This document shows positions 10,479-21,602 of a DNA stretch of 47,325 bases, in pieces (positions within the stretch are counted from its first letter, which is position 1; each line of letters begins with the position of its first letter). The position numbers and the translations under genes are program-made. The stretch spans positions 1 through 47,325 of the forward strand of contig JBBPSI010000186.1 of assembly GCA_038093515.1 (NCBI GenBank). Reading direction: 5' to 3'. This stretch comes from Butyriboletus loyo. Lineage: Eukaryota; Basidiomycota; Agaricomycetes; Boletales; Boletaceae. The notes beneath the pieces were generated by a model, which searched no databases, was not told the DNA's origin, and saw only the letters and a list, made by a program, of their open reading frames with translations.

Positions 10479-11281
10479 TCTCTGGCAAAGCTGAAAATGC
10501 CATTCAAGTCACCAAAACCCTTACCAATATCATCCATCAGCCCCTCTCTGCTAGTACAGTCCATCTTCACCTGAAGAAATCTGGAATCAAGGCTGTGGTC
10601 AAGTTCAAATGCCCTATTCTTTCTGCAAGGCATCACAAGGCTTGTTTGGATTTTGCTTATGCCCATAAGGATTGGACTATAGATGATTGGAAGAAGGTAG
10701 TATGGTCTTATGAGACCAAAATAAATCACCTAGGGTCAGATGGACATAAATGGGCATGGAAAAAGGCAGGTGAGGAGGGGCTTAGTGATAGGCTGGTACA
10801 AGGAACCCTTGAGTTTGGTTTGGAGGAGGTTCTTTGATAATGTGGGGCTGTATGACCTTGGAGGGTGTTAGCTTTGCCACTAAGATTGATGGTAGGATGG
10901 ATGGGGACCTCTACCTTCGGATGAGCTTCAGCAAACCCTGGAGTATTATGGTCTCAATCCTCCTGATACCATCTTTCAGCATGACAATGACCCCAAGTAT
11001 ACTTGTAAGAAGGTCAAGGACTGGCTAGAGGAGCAGGAATTTATGACTATGGGTTGGCCTGTACAGTCTCCTGACATAAACCCTATTGAACATCTTTTGA
11101 GTTGTCTCAAAAGGAGGCTTGCAGTGCATGAAAACCCTCCTAATGGAGTACATGAATTGTGGGAAAGGGTTCAAGTGGAGTGGGACAAGATACCAGTTGC
11201 AGAGTGTCAGAAGTTGATTGAAAGCATGCCTAGGAGGGTTCAGGAAGTGCTTAAAGAAAAAGGAGGCTATACCAAGTACTG
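10479..11281 (+). pseudogene. Tc1/mariner transposase, N-terminally truncated (second copy)
   Basis: This begins at the ISGKAENAIQ block, equivalent to TGKAKNAVQ of the first copy, so the DNA-binding N-terminus and left inverted repeat are missing. The catalytic part has VWSYETKINHLGSDG, where the first catalytic Asp is Tyr; FQHDNDPKYTC with the second Asp intact (10983-10985); and DINPIEHLLSCLKR with Glu (11088-11090). Spacing is again 34 residues. A 5-bp duplication (TTTGG) before GGGSLIMWGCM and a second shift near 10920 break the frame. The C-terminus GYTKY-stop matches the first copy. It is truncated where it meets the antisense gypsy fragment. Confidence 0.9.
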
Positions 11282-11525
11282 ATAATATCCAAATACCCTT
11301 GTCAATTCAGAAGTGCAAAAACCCTTTCCATGGTATTACTGTTTTAAAACAGTCATATCTTCATGCCATGTGAATGGAATCACATGACCCAGGGAGCACT
11401 CCTGTGGCCAAGAGAAAGTACTATTTATGACTCCACCAACACTAAGCAATATTCCCACACTACATGGCAGTACACTTTATTTACTACATTTATTGCCAAC
11501 ATGGAAAGGGTTTTTAAGGTCACTG
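11282..11525 (+). repeat. Tc1 right terminal inverted repeat (second copy)
   Basis: The 3' end reads GGTCACTG, then TA (11526-11527). Inside are AAAAACCCTTTCCATG (11317-11332) and its exact reverse complement (11500-11515), the same palindromic layout as in the first Tc1 but with a different site sequence. The matching left repeat is absent. Confidence 0.7.
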
Positions 11526-11532
11526 TACATGG

Positions 11533-11766
11533 TGTTGCATTTACTTATTTCGCACTCTGTGCATTTCTAGAGTGTTACCTTAGTCATACTGTCAGCCACA
11601 TTGTGGCGCATTATTTACTGTTGTTGTAGCGCTTCACATGTAGCTCGGAGCTCACTGTCTTTGTCTCTCAGTTTCTGACAGTGAGCTCCAGGTATGTGAA
11701 GTTAGTTCTACTTGAATATATAGTTTCTGACAGTGAGCTCCAGCTGAGAGATTCCAGCTGTTAACA
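11533..11766 (+). repeat. solo LTR of copia family E (234 bp)
   Basis: Ends are TGTTGCATTTAC and CTGTTAACA, flanked by CATGG at 11528-11532 and 11767-11771. It matches the LTRs of the copia element at 42514-47325 in length and sequence. Confidence 0.95.
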
Positions 11767-11976
11767 CATGGCTAGACTAAGAAGCACATGGGGATCAAAG
11801 CAAAGAGAAGTGAAAGGGAGATTAAATACATGAGGTGTAATGTCATAGTCTAGACCAATGATGTCATGGGCCAGTCTGGGCCAGTGATGTCATAGGCTTT
11901 GTCTAGACCTGGTCACATGACTTTGAAAGTAGAAAAGCTAAGACCAAAAGCATGGAAATAATATAGTATTATAACA
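11767..11976 (-). repeat. LTR family C fragment
   Basis: This is the U3 half of an antisense LTR-C ending TAGTATTATAACA. It aligns with 38690-38957. It lost its other half to the adjoining Tc1 and LTR-E insertions. Confidence 0.8.
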
Positions 11977-12572
11977 GTAGCTGAGTAACAATAAGAGGAA
12001 GGGATGGGGGTTATGGTTCCTGGGGATAATGGAACCTGAGTGCTGTCTTCAGCAATCTCGTGCTTGGTATGTTTCAAGTGTTTCAATGCAGGAGCCTTTG
12101 AGGGTTTTGAGAGTTTCATTGTCTCATCTTTGACTTCTATTCCAGCAATTCTTCTGTGATAATGATCAGCAATCAATAGGTACTGTAATAGATTGCTCAC
12201 TATTGATGTCAAATCATGTGATTTCATTTGCCCAGATGTCACCTCCTCAGAACTCCCAGCTGGTCCTTTGATGATCTCTACTTTGAACTCTGAGATCTCA
12301 GATTCTGAGACTTTGGACTCATCCTGGATAACAACAACTAAGATTCACAAGCTACCTAGGACAGAAGGGACTAAGGTAGTTTGTGAATATCAAATGACAA
12401 GAGAAAAGGGGTGGATGCATACCTCAGCCGATGGATGACAGCAACTGAGGATGTCCACCTGACTGTGAGATGACAAGAACTATTAGTCACATGTAAGAGG
12501 CAAACAGAGAACAATAAGACCTGCACTTGGTGATGCACTGCAATATGCGTAGCAATAGAACACAATAGGCTA
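11977..12572 (-). other. unassigned region with a hydrophilic open frame
   Basis: The minus strand is open from about 12350 to 11980 and encodes a Lys/Glu/Ser-rich segment (for example VSESEISEFKVEI, then LLIADHYHRRIAG). I do not recognise it. It ends at the LTR-C border, so it may be the gag or linker of the copia fragment or of an LTR-C element. 12440-12572 shows nothing recognisable. Confidence 0.3.
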
Positions 12573-14055
12573 TCAAGATATATGAGCAATAAGTATGAGT
12601 GTCCAACACACCCCCTCAGTGCGATGACTGACAAAAAGTTGACGGACAAGCGACTTGGTCAAAACATCCGCTGCATTACAATGTGTAGGTGTCCACTGCA
12701 AGTTGAAAACACCACCACACACATGCTCCCGAATGAAATGAAAATGGGTACTGATATGCCTTGCATTGGATCGGTTACTAGGCAGAGCAGCAAGCAAGAT
12801 GGCAGCAGTGTTATCAGCATAGATTCAAAGGGGAAGAGTGAGTGGTAGGTGGAGGGAATGAAAGAAGAATTTGAGCCAGAGACCTTCCTGAGCGCATGCA
12901 GACAGTGTTATAATCATAACATTTTATTCGAACACTTCGTACACTTTCACTTCAAACTTAGTCAATTTCACTTTCAAAGGTCACGTGACATACTACATGT
13001 GATCGTGGGAACTTACATGTGATCTCTTGCTGACTAAGCATATGATGTCATGGCCTAGACCAGGCCTAGACTCTATGACGTCACGACACATGTATTTAAT
13101 CTCCGTTTACTTCTCTTCTGTATGATCCCCGCGCCTCGTGTGGTTAATCACCGCTGCGCTTCTCTTCTTTAGTCTAGCCATGTATAGTAATTCCTCACAC
13201 GCACAGCATGGTCTGTGCGCATCCTTGTACAATATAAAAGGGCTCGTGGTTAGACTAGGATTCCCTAGCTTTAACCACTTGTCTTATTCACTGGCAACAG
13301 TTGAGAGATTAAGACTTGAGCTATCCTCATTACACCTTGCCAGTACTTGTGTAGCACTGCGACAGTCGCAGAACCCCGTGTGACTTGATAACTCCGTTGT
13401 CTCGTAACAGACAGTGCCATGTACTCAGCCTCCACAGTTGATAGCACATGAGTAGACTGCTTCTTGGAAGCATGCGCAACAGGACCCCTGTAGAAGTACC
13501 AGACATACCCTGACACCAAAAGACAGTCAATGGGACAACCTGCCCAGTCAGAATCGCTGAAGGTGTGAGGAGCCAAATCAACCTTTGGGTCACCAAAGTG
13601 AAGGTGGAGTGAGCATGTGCCCCATAAGTAATGCACCATATGTTTTGCCGCTGCGAAGTGACAAGCCTGAGGGGCTGAGGAGTGCTGAGCAAGCTTCTGG
13701 ACAGCAAACACGATGTTGGGATGAATGCAGGTGGAAAGGTAAATGAGCTCCCCAACGATCTTGCGGTAGGTATGCTTGAGGCCTGGATGGATCACCAAGG
13801 AATCAGACAGTGAAACTACCAGCAGTATACCATAGGAAGTGAGAAGATTCACAGTAAACTATGGACAATGAGAAGGGTGATTGTCGCTGCTGTTGTGATG
13901 GGCCACCAAGGAGCCAGAGAAAGCATACCCATGGTATACCACAGGAAGTGAGGAGAGGATACACTCCCTGGTGTTCAACACCAGAGAGCTTCATGATAGT
14001 TGGCAGGAGTAACTGCTGAGTGGCGATTCACTGGTGGCATGTTAGGTAAGCATGG
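12573..14055 (-). pseudogene. Ty1/copia RT tail and RNase H fragment (second copia family)
   Basis: Reading leftwards: GLKHTYRKIVGELIYLSTCI, HPNIVFAVQKLAQHSS, then the RNase H core FSDSDWAGCP (first Asp), STVEAEYMAL (Glu), YADNTAAILL (Asp), and the C-terminus QWTPTHCNAADVLTKSLVRQ. The LTR-C at 12906-13409 splits it directly after EAEYMALS, and removal rejoins the domain. RNase H degrades the RNA strand during cDNA synthesis. The order and catalytic acids are visible, but stops and shifts make it inactive. At 13800-14000 two related segments (around GTATACCA-AGGAAGTGAG) suggest a local duplication. Confidence 0.87.
12906..13409 (+). repeat. solo LTR, family C (504 bp)
   Basis: Ends are TGTTATAATCATAACA and GTTGTCTCGTAACA, flanked by GACAG at 12901-12905 and 13410-13414. 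GGTCTGTGCGC is at 13210-13220, 12 bp before TATAAAA (13233). Confidence 0.95.
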
Positions 14056-14061
14056 ACGTGC

Positions 14062-14228
14062 TGTTAACAGCTGGAATCTCTCAGCTGGAGCTCACAGTCA
14101 GAAACTAATATATTTGAGTAGAACTAGCTTGACATACCTGGAGCTCACTATCAGAAACTGAGGAATGAAGACAGTGAGCTCTGAGCTACATGTGAAGCAC
14201 TACAACAACAGTAAATAATGTGCCACAA
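14062..14228 (-). repeat. truncated antisense LTR of copia family E
   Basis: This starts TGTTAACAGCTGG and runs through the paired GACAGTGAGCTCC elements to about 14228. There it joins a plus-strand copia-E coding region, so LTR and internal DNA point in opposite directions. Confidence 0.88.
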
Positions 14229-16245
14229 CGTCACTCCTCGTTCATTGTCCATATCAATGCAATGCATTTGACATTCTCTGGCACTTCTGGACCACCACTA
14301 TTTGTCGCCACCATCCACAGCAACAATGCCACGTGTTCACATGGCACAACAGAGTCTATGACTGGGTATGCACGAGCTGCAATGACTTTTCTGCTAGATT
14401 TGTCACCATATAACCACAATTTCACAGAAATCAAATTGCTGTTGGAGCACAATTTGGTGACTGGGATGAAGCTGGACAGCAAGTCGGCACCTGATCCTAT
14501 CTGTGAGCCATGCCTTGCTGGAAAAATGCATGCAAATCCATTCCCCAGCTCCCAATCTCGTGCATCTCGACCCCTTGAGCTCGTCCACTCTGATGTGCAT
14601 GCCATTCCCTACCTGACCTTCTCTGGCTACCGCTATTGGGTGACATTCATCGACGACTACTCAAGATATCGATTTGTCCTGCCCATTCATGCCAAATCAG
14701 ATGTTTTCGATGCATTTAAGCAATTTAAGGCATTTGCAGAGAATCAGATGGAGCGTAGCATCAAAACACTGCGAGATGACAAGGGAGGCAAGTATATGAG
14801 CAATGCCATGCTCAAATTCACCCAGGAATGTGGTATCGAACGCCAGCACACTGTCCGAGCACGTCCTCAGCAAAATGGTGTCGCAGAACATGCCAATCAG
14901 GTCCTTTCAGAGCGAATTACAGCCATGCTGAAGGAATCTGGCCTAGTGATGGCTTTCTGGGGCGAAGCACTAGCTGCACTCGTCCATGTGTGGAACAGAT
15001 GCCCCACTGCAGCACTCAACAACTCTACTCCATACGAACTATGGCATGGACGAAAGCCTGATGTGTCTCACCTTCATGTCTGGGGTTGCACCTCTTATGT
15101 GCACATTCAGAAGGATAAGCACGATGCTTTGCGCCTGCACTACGAGAAGTGCGTCTTCATTGGGTATCCAGATGGCTACAAGGGTTGGAAGTTCTGCAAC
15201 CCAACCACAAAGCGCACCCTCATCTCAGAACACGCTGATTTTGATGAACGAAGCACAACTGGCCAGTCGACGGTCCAACAACCACCCTCCACCATTCACA
15301 TTCACATTCCTACTCCATATGAGCTGCCTGAGACCACTGGCGACAATGAGGATGACGATTCCACAACTCCTGGGATTCTACATCCTGGGGGGGTGCCTGA
15401 TCCCCCAGAGGAACAGGATGACGAACCCAGGACACCAGTTGCACCACCAGCTTGTTTACCAGAGACGCCACCACCAGCACCTTTACCAGAGAGACCACCA
15501 CCTGGCACTGTCCTAGAGCCCACACCGAGTCCAATTGGCATTGGGACTTGTTTACCTCGCAGAACACATCAGCCACCTCGTGAATGGTGGAAACTGAGCC
15601 CTGCTCAGCTGTCCACTGACTCCTCTGATTCAGACGAGGAAGAGGCTGATATGGTGCAGTGTTTTGGCGCAAATACAGCCCATCCAAGGTCCTACAGGGA
15701 GGCATTGCGAGGAGATGAGGCTGATGAGTGGAAACAGGCTGCGCTCGACGAACTGGCTGCCCACAAGGCGAATGGAACATGGAAACTCATCCCCAGGCCT
15801 ACAGATCAACCAGTCATTGGGTCCAAGTGGATTTTCACCAAGAAATATCACGCTGATGGCTCCTTTGAGTGCTTTAAGGGCAGATTGGTTGCCCAAGGCT
15901 TCTCCCAGCGTCCAGGATACGAATACCTCGAGGTCTTCGCCCCCACAGTGCGCCTACCCACTCTTCGCATTATCCTTGCACTTGCTGCGATCCACGACCT
16001 CCATCTGTGGTCTGTCGGCATCTCCAATGCCTATCTCAATGGTGAAATGGACTGCAATGTCTATATGAAGCAGCCAGAAGGATTTGGAGTGGGCAACACC
16101 AAGGAAACTGTCTGTTTCCTCCAGAAATCGCTATATGGGACGAAGCAAGGTGGAAATCGCTGGAATCGCAAGATGCGCACCACTCTCGAGTCATTGGGCT
16201 TCACCCAGACCTATTCTGATGCAGCTGTGTATGTCTTTGTCTGAG
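14229..16245 (+). pseudogene. copia family E integrase-RT fragment (long open frame)
   Basis: A 674-residue open frame starts at 14220, its first codons lying in LTR sequence. It is homologous to the copia-E polyprotein from just after the protease to mid-RT. The integrase core is complete: LELVHSDVHAI, FIDDYSRY, LRDDKGGKYMSN and NGVAEHANQ (D, D, E). The RT runs from GTWKLIPRPTD through NAYLNGEMD to LYGTKQGGNRWN and stops at TGA 16242-16244, where the young copy has CGA. The RT active site, RNase H and 3' LTR are missing. The integrase zinc finger has lost its LWHRRFAHH histidines by a 15-nt deletion. It retains the Arg codon (around 14372) that is a stop in the young copy. LTR-B sequence follows immediately. 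Confidence 0.92.
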
Positions 16246-16518
16246 CACATGCTAGTCACATGATGAACCAAATGTCATTGGATAAAGAAATGAAGGACGC
16301 AACAGCTCAGCTGAGGGTCTGGCCCGATGGGGCGAGAAGACAGGGGCTATCTCAGTGTAGTGACACTGAGACTTGCGGAACGACCGGGGAAGTGGATGAC
16401 GTCCACTAGGCGACTGGGGAGCGGGCGATGGGTGGCATCGCAAGATGGCGGGGGTGGCGGGTATGCATGAGCGTGGGAAAACGAGTGGCGGGGTATGCTT
16501 AGGGGTAAAACTGTAACA
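16246..16518 (-). repeat. LTR family B fragment (outer 273 bp)
   Basis: Matches 5073-5343, ending AAAACTGTAACA at 16518. The inner part is missing where it meets the copia fragment. Confidence 0.9.
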
Positions 16519-18066
16519 GTGACCCTCTGGCAGAAGTGACAGGTGTAGTTGGGGCAGTCATGACAGAAGTGCCCAACTGTTCCACACTCAAAGCAGAGCT
16601 GGGGCCTGACAAGGTAAGGGTCAGAAGGGCCAGGGCTAGGTTCAGGAGATCTGTTGTCAAGCACAATGAGGGAGGTGTGGGTGCTGTGAGTGGCAAGATA
16701 GGAGGGCGGGAAGTCATTGGTGGTGATGGGGGAGGTGACTCAGGGGCAAAGCTGAACTGTGGAGGTTCCTCATCTGAAGGGGAATTGAGGAGTAATAGAC
16801 CATGTTGCTCACACAGTGATTCTTCTTTCTGTGGCAGTTAGGGTGACCAATCCTGGGATAGCCCTGGCCTGGAGTAGCACCTAGCAAGGTTGGCAACACA
16901 CAGTTCAAGGTGGTAGAGTGGAGTGTTGACAAGTAACCCGAGGCTTGTTGACATCAGTCCAAAAGGACTCTAGAGACTCCCCAGTCATTTCTTGTCAGGA
17001 ACTGGCTACCAGGGTGGTCACATGGAAGGTGCAGGAATAGGGATAGGGACAGGTTGAGGAGATGCTGCTGCTGCAGGTCATGCTGGGAGGTTGGGGCCAT
17101 GAGTATTTGGCCAAAGAAACCCAATGCGGTCGGAGGATTGAAAATAAAATTCTCTCTCACAAGGGGTGAGAGCAATGAGAATGGGGTGGATAATGGAAGC
17201 AAGGATGCCTGGGAAGAGCTGGTCAACAATGTACCCAAACCCTTCTGTGTGAAGGATGTCCAGGGCGTAGCCCCCAGCCTCCATCAAGGAGGTTTCTGTT
17301 ATGATTCATTCTTTTCTTTACTTTGTCACTTAAGCATATCTTACAATAGCTTATCCCTTAGCCAATCTAACTCAGATCTTTCTTTTTCTTCTTAGACAAT
17401 GAGATCCAACTCTCGATTCATTGTTTCCCATTCAAGGATGTTACATGGAACATTCCATGACCTTCTATCATATAACTTCCCTTTAGCCAATGGCAATTCT
17501 TCTCCATATTGTACAATAGTCACCTTTCCTTCTCTATCATTTGTCTGTGCATGTATTAGTTACTATAAAGTGGGGAGACCCAGGTACCATGTATGCTAAG
17601 CTAGATCTACTTGGAATCATAGTCGATATCCTTGTTCTCTCGTCTCTAGTAGCAAGTTGTCTTCCTTCAAAAGAACACTGGATAAATCCTTCACTTAGAA
17701 GGTTAGACTTCACATCTAGAAGAAGTATTGAGTTCTAGAACTACATCCAAGTCTACACTCAAACTTACCCAGTCCAAGCATAACAGTTTCTAGGGCAGCA
17801 GCATAAACAGGAGTTAATTGTCTGGACAAAGGCAGGTTTGGACAGTATGAGCCAGGGTGTAGGAGCAATAGAGGGAGGTGAGAGTGTTAAGAATATAGTC
17901 ATCAGTGAAATCCATCCTCTGCTCCTGGGCATAGATGGCAACAGGGTTTTCCAGGACAGTGGCGTGGAGGACATGACAAGAGGAAATGAGGAGATGGGAG
18001 GAATGAACTGGGGGTTGGTTTGGAAGAGAGGCATTGTTCTCTGCAGATGAGACAGCCATTTTGATT
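16519..18066 (-). pseudogene. gypsy G1 extra 3' ORF with zinc knuckle (copy 2)
   Basis: This lies directly downstream of a G1 pol on the same strand. It begins MAVSSAENNASLPNQPP (ATG at 18059) and continues through MDFTDDYILNTLTSLY. After the solo LTR at 17297-17785 it resumes with AGGYALDILHTEGFGY and REFYFQSSDRIGF. Near its end it has a CCHC knuckle, CFECGTVGHFCHDC, about 16600-16560. The same order of blocks follows pol in the full G1 element at 22.5-21.6 kb, so the ORF belongs to this gypsy family. It occupies the position where retroviruses carry env, but shows no signal peptide or membrane segment. Function unknown; the knuckles suggest nucleic-acid binding. Several frameshifts; the 3' end is cut by LTR-B. 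Confidence 0.65.
17297..17785 (+). repeat. solo LTR, family F (489 bp)
   Basis: Ends are TGTTATGATTC and CAAGCATAACA, flanked by GTTTC at 17292-17296 and 17786-17790. CTATAAAG near 17565 suggests plus orientation. It is the only copy in the window, with no sequence match to families A-C beyond the termini. Confidence 0.92.
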
Positions 18067-20103
18067 TTATTGAGAAGTTGGTGAGGGAAAATCCTTGGGA
18101 TGGTGCAGCTTATAAGCCTTCAGCAATGCTTGTGCATGGGCTGGATTCCCAATCGGCTCCCAAGTATTTTCTGCAGAGGAGTATCCTTTCCAGGAAACCA
18201 AAAACTGCTGGTGTCCATAAGACCCACAATGCGATAAGATCTTATTGATTTTGTATTTCTCATCTCCATCTATTTCCTCTGGAGCTGGATTTGTGAAATT
18301 CAGATCATGTTCTGCCATTTCCTGGTATGTGGTCAGCAGGAAAGCATGGAAGACATCATGGATCTTCCAGGTGGGGGGTAGCTGGAGTCTGTATGCCACA
18401 GGGGAGACCATTTGAACAACTTCAAATGGTCCTTCCAGTCTGGGGGTGAGCTTCTTCAAGGGGTACCTGAGTTTAAGGTTATGTCCCTTAAGCCAAACCT
18501 TATTCCCTACTTTCCAGGGGTGGAACATGGAAGAGATCTGTTCCTTCATTAATTGCTGAGCCTTCACATGGGCTTCTAAAGCTTCCATTCAGGCTCCTGT
18601 CAGTTCCATCAGTTATGACTTGAGGGTGGGAAGGAAAGTCTTTCTGATTGGAGGATAAGATCATGGTTCATACCCAATCATTAGCAAGAATGGGGTCCTG
18701 TTGGTGGAAGAGTGGGGCATGGAGTTGTGGGAAAACTCAGCCATGGGAAGGAGTTTGGCCCAGTGTTCCAGATGTCTGTTGCAGAAGATCCTAAGGTAGG
18801 TCTCTAATTCCTGGTTAACTTGCTTAGTTTCTCCATCCATCTGTGGATTGTATGCAGAAGACAGGGTGAGATTGTATTGGAGGAGTCTGGCCAGTTCTCT
18901 GGTGAAGGCAGAGGTGAACTGGGGGCCCCAATCCAAGACGTAACAGGAGTGTAGTCCAAATCGGAGGAAGGCTGTATGGAAAAACAGCTTGGAAATGCCT
19001 GCTGCATCAATGTCCTTGTGACATGGAGAGTAAATTACCCCCTTCATAAGCCCATGGTCTACCATGACCATGACTGAATCATATCCCAGGGATGGGGGCA
19101 GTCCCATGATTAAATCCACTGAAACTTGCTTAAAGGGGTGGGTGGCCACACTGGCCAATGGGGTGATGGGGGAAATCATTGGATGGGTGTTTACTTTGTT
19201 TGCCTAGTAGACAGTGCAGCCAGAGACAAATCACTGGATAAGGGAGAACATGCCTGGCCACCAGTAGTCACATTGCACCAGGTTCTGGGTATGAAAGATG
19301 CTGCCATGACTGCCTGCAGTGCTCTCATGCAGGGATTGTATGAGGTCAGTGCAGGCAGCTTTGGGAATGTACCACTTTTTATGGAAATACAATTCCTGTC
19401 CATCAAAGTCCCAATTCCCAGCATTCATTTTTGGGAACAGGGGTGAGTCTTCATAGAGGGCTTGCATGCACCTCTTAATCAAGAGGTCTCTGGGGGTGGT
19501 GGTGGCAATTTTTCAGTGAGAACAAGGTTGAGCTTTTGAGTGAACAGAGTTTCTGGGAGAAGCATGACCTCCTGGTTGTCAGCAGAGGTGTCCACCTTGT
19601 CACATCAGGACAGAGCATCAGCAGGACCCATCTGGATATCCAGAATATGGTGGAAGAGGAGGTTGAAGTCCTGTAGAAACATCAGCCAGCATGCCTGCCA
19701 GCAGGATAGCTTGTTGGGTTGGCAGAAATAGGTGAGGTTCTTGTGGTCTGTCAGAATCTCCACCTGATGACCTGTTCTGCGAAGGTAATAATGCCATTCC
19801 TCCAAGGCATGGATAACAGTGAGAAGTTCTCAATTGTAGGTATCATAGTTGCACTCAGCCAGGAAGAGGGTTCTTGAGAGGTAAGTGCAGGGGTGCAGGT
19901 CACCATTCCTGTCTTTCTGCATGAGTACCACACCAATGGCAGTGAGGGAGGCATCTGTCATGATGGTGAATGGCTTGGTGACGTCCAGCATGGAGAGGAA
20001 GGGTTGGAAAAGGAAGGATTGCTTGATCTCATGAAAGGCATGCTTGTAAGCTGGCATCCAGACCCACAGAGCCCCCTTCTTGATAAGGTCATGAAGAGGT
20101 TTC
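18067..20103 (-). pseudogene. Ty3/gypsy G1 RT-end, RNase H, integrase and chromodomain (copy 2)
   Basis: Reading leftwards: RNase H with FTIMTDASLTAIG, ELLTVIHALEEWHYYL and ILTDHKNLTYF; the integrase core with SVDLIMGLPPS, FGLHSCYVLDWGPQFTSAF and DGETKQVNQELETYL; a GPF-type module, LEGPFEVVQ; and a C-terminal chromodomain, YKINKILSHCGSYGHQQFLV then WKGYSSAENTWEPIGN. The chromodomain places the family among chromoviruses, where it guides integration to marked chromatin. The right end is cut by LTR-A at 20104 within KPLHDLIKKG. Stops (for example near 19195, 19490 and 19830) make it dead. This is the only copy in the window that keeps the chromodomain. Confidence 0.92.
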
Positions 20104-20549
20104 TGTTATAATTTACTACACTTTTCCCTTCTTTCTCTATGGACTATTATTCACCCACAGGGCCTAACCCCTGTTCATTGTATGACTTAGCTGTTTTGCT
20201 TAGTCATCATGTTCTCATTTGAATGCTATGTCTTTTTCACTCCAGAAACTTCTAGAGTGTTTTTTCCACTTTAGTCCTTTTTAACTCATCTCAACTCATA
20301 CTGACTCTTGACAACTCATACAACACAATTGGGCCTTGGTCTGTGCCCAGATCCCCTTAGTATAAATACCAGCACCTTGTGCAGTAAAACCCCATCTAGT
20401 TCTACACAATATACTTGCTAGCAGCTAGTTTCACCTCCAGTCTCTTAGTGTGAGCACTAAGGTATAGACTGAGATCTCCTGCTTCTAAGAGTCTTGTGGC
20501 CACTCAAGAGTGCCACCTGAAGCTAGTTGTTAGCGCTCCAAGCATAACA
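20104..20549 (+). repeat. 5' LTR, family A long subfamily (446 bp), with leader
   Basis: Ends are TGTTATAATTTAC and CCAAGCATAACA. No duplication flanks it. Instead the right side continues into an element leader with the primer-binding tract, so this is a 5' LTR whose internal region is lost. TATAAATA is at 20361; ATCTAGTTCT is at 20394-20403. Confidence 0.85.
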
Positions 20550-20551
20550 AA

Positions 20552-20561
20552 AGAACTAGAT
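20552..20561 (+). promoter_or_regulatory. putative self-priming primer-binding site, LTR family A
   Basis: AGAACTAGAT starts 2 nt after the LTR and is the exact reverse complement of 20394-20403 in the same LTR. The leader goes on to 20599, where an LTR-C element begins. Confidence 0.65.
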
Positions 20562-20599
20562 CTTCCCCTTCACTTCTGCTCTTCAGCAGTAAAGCCAAT

Positions 20600-21104
20600 T
20601 GTTATAATACTATATTATTTCCACGCTTTCAGACTTCTCCTCTCACTTTCAAAGGTCATGTGACTCAGTGCACATGATCATGGGATTATACATGTGATCA
20701 GAATCTAGACAGAGCCTATGACATAATGGTCCAGACCGGCCCATGACATCATCAGTCTAGACTATGACATTATACCTCATGTATTTAATCTCTGTTTGCT
20801 TCTCTTCTTTTATGATCGCCATTGACTTCTTAGTCTAACCATGTATAGTAGTTTATCACATGCACAGCTAGGTCTGTGCACTTGCGCAGCTTGGTCTGTG
20901 CGCCATCTTGTACAATATATAAAGGCTTGTAGTTTGGGCTAAGATCCCTTAGCTTTAACCACTTGTCTTGATTGCTGGAAACAGTTAAGGGACTTAGGTC
21001 TTGCTAAAACTCTATAAACCTCTGCCAGAGCTTTGTGTAGCTCTGCAACTTGTAGTGAACCGCTTGTGGAACATTCTGTGTGGATTACTCCAACGGTTGT
21101 AACA
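20600..21104 (+). repeat. 5' LTR, family C (505 bp), with leader
   Basis: Ends are TGTTATAATAC and CGGTTGTAACA. TATATAAA is at 20916-20923 and TAGCTTTAACCA at 20950-20961. The left 5 bp (CCAAT) are not repeated on the right, where a leader follows, so it is the 5' LTR of an element whose body was lost or lies beyond the G1 insertion. Confidence 0.85.
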
Positions 21105-21106
21105 CT

Positions 21107-21118
21107 TGGTTAAAGCTA
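21107..21118 (+). promoter_or_regulatory. putative self-priming primer-binding site, LTR family C
   Basis: TGGTTAAAGCTA starts 2 nt after the LTR. It is the exact reverse complement of TAGCTTTAACCA at 20950-20961, 34 nt downstream of the TATA start. Confidence 0.65.
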
Positions 21119-21138
21119 TAAGATACACACCTGGTTCC

Positions 21139-21551
21139 TGTTACACTGGGCGCTAACAACTAGAACACTAGGCGGCACTCTGGAGTAGCCACAGGACTCG
21201 GAAGATGATTCTCAGACTATGTCTTAGTGTGCACACTAAGAGTCTGGAGTGAAACTAATTGCTAGCAGAAGACTGCATAGAACTAGATAAGTTATAAGTA
21301 TGCTAGGCATGGGTTTATATACTATGGGAGTCTGCACACAGACCATGACCCAATCAGGTCACATGAGTTGTAAAGACGAATGAAGACAGAATACTCTAGA
21401 ACATTCTGGAGTATGAAGGAAACAGTGTCCAAGCGTGGGAAGTGGTGACTAAGCAGAATGGTTGAGCTGTTCAAAGAAGACTAGGTGAAACCTAGGAGAA
21501 AACGGTAGTCCGAATGGTAGAGGAGAAAATAAGTAGTCCACTACCATAACA
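21139..21551 (-). repeat. 3' LTR of gypsy G1 (family A, 413 bp)
   Basis: TGTTACACTGG...CTACCATAACA on the plus strand. It pairs with 28039-28451 in the same orientation. Confidence 0.97.
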
Positions 21552-21564
21552 TTACCCCCTTCCC
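21552..21564 (-). promoter_or_regulatory. polypurine tract of gypsy G1
   Basis: On the minus strand GGGAAGGGGGTAA lies directly before the 3' LTR start TGTTATGG. This is the expected site for plus-strand DNA priming. Confidence 0.8.
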
Positions 21565-21602
21565 ATGGTGGAGACTCCGACTCCACTACTTCCAAGACCC
21601 CT

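Noticed and set aside
15302..15780. Minus-strand open frames (156 aa and 79 aa) opposite the copia fragment
   Set aside because: They are shadows of the proline-rich integrase-RT linker; the equivalent frames opposite the young copy (45.0-45.4 kb) exist only for the same reason.
20550..21138. Primer sites of families A and C as tRNA primer sites
   Set aside because: Neither begins with the usual TGG complement of a tRNA CCA end directly at the LTR border (C has TGG but shifted by 2 nt), while both perfectly match their own LTRs.
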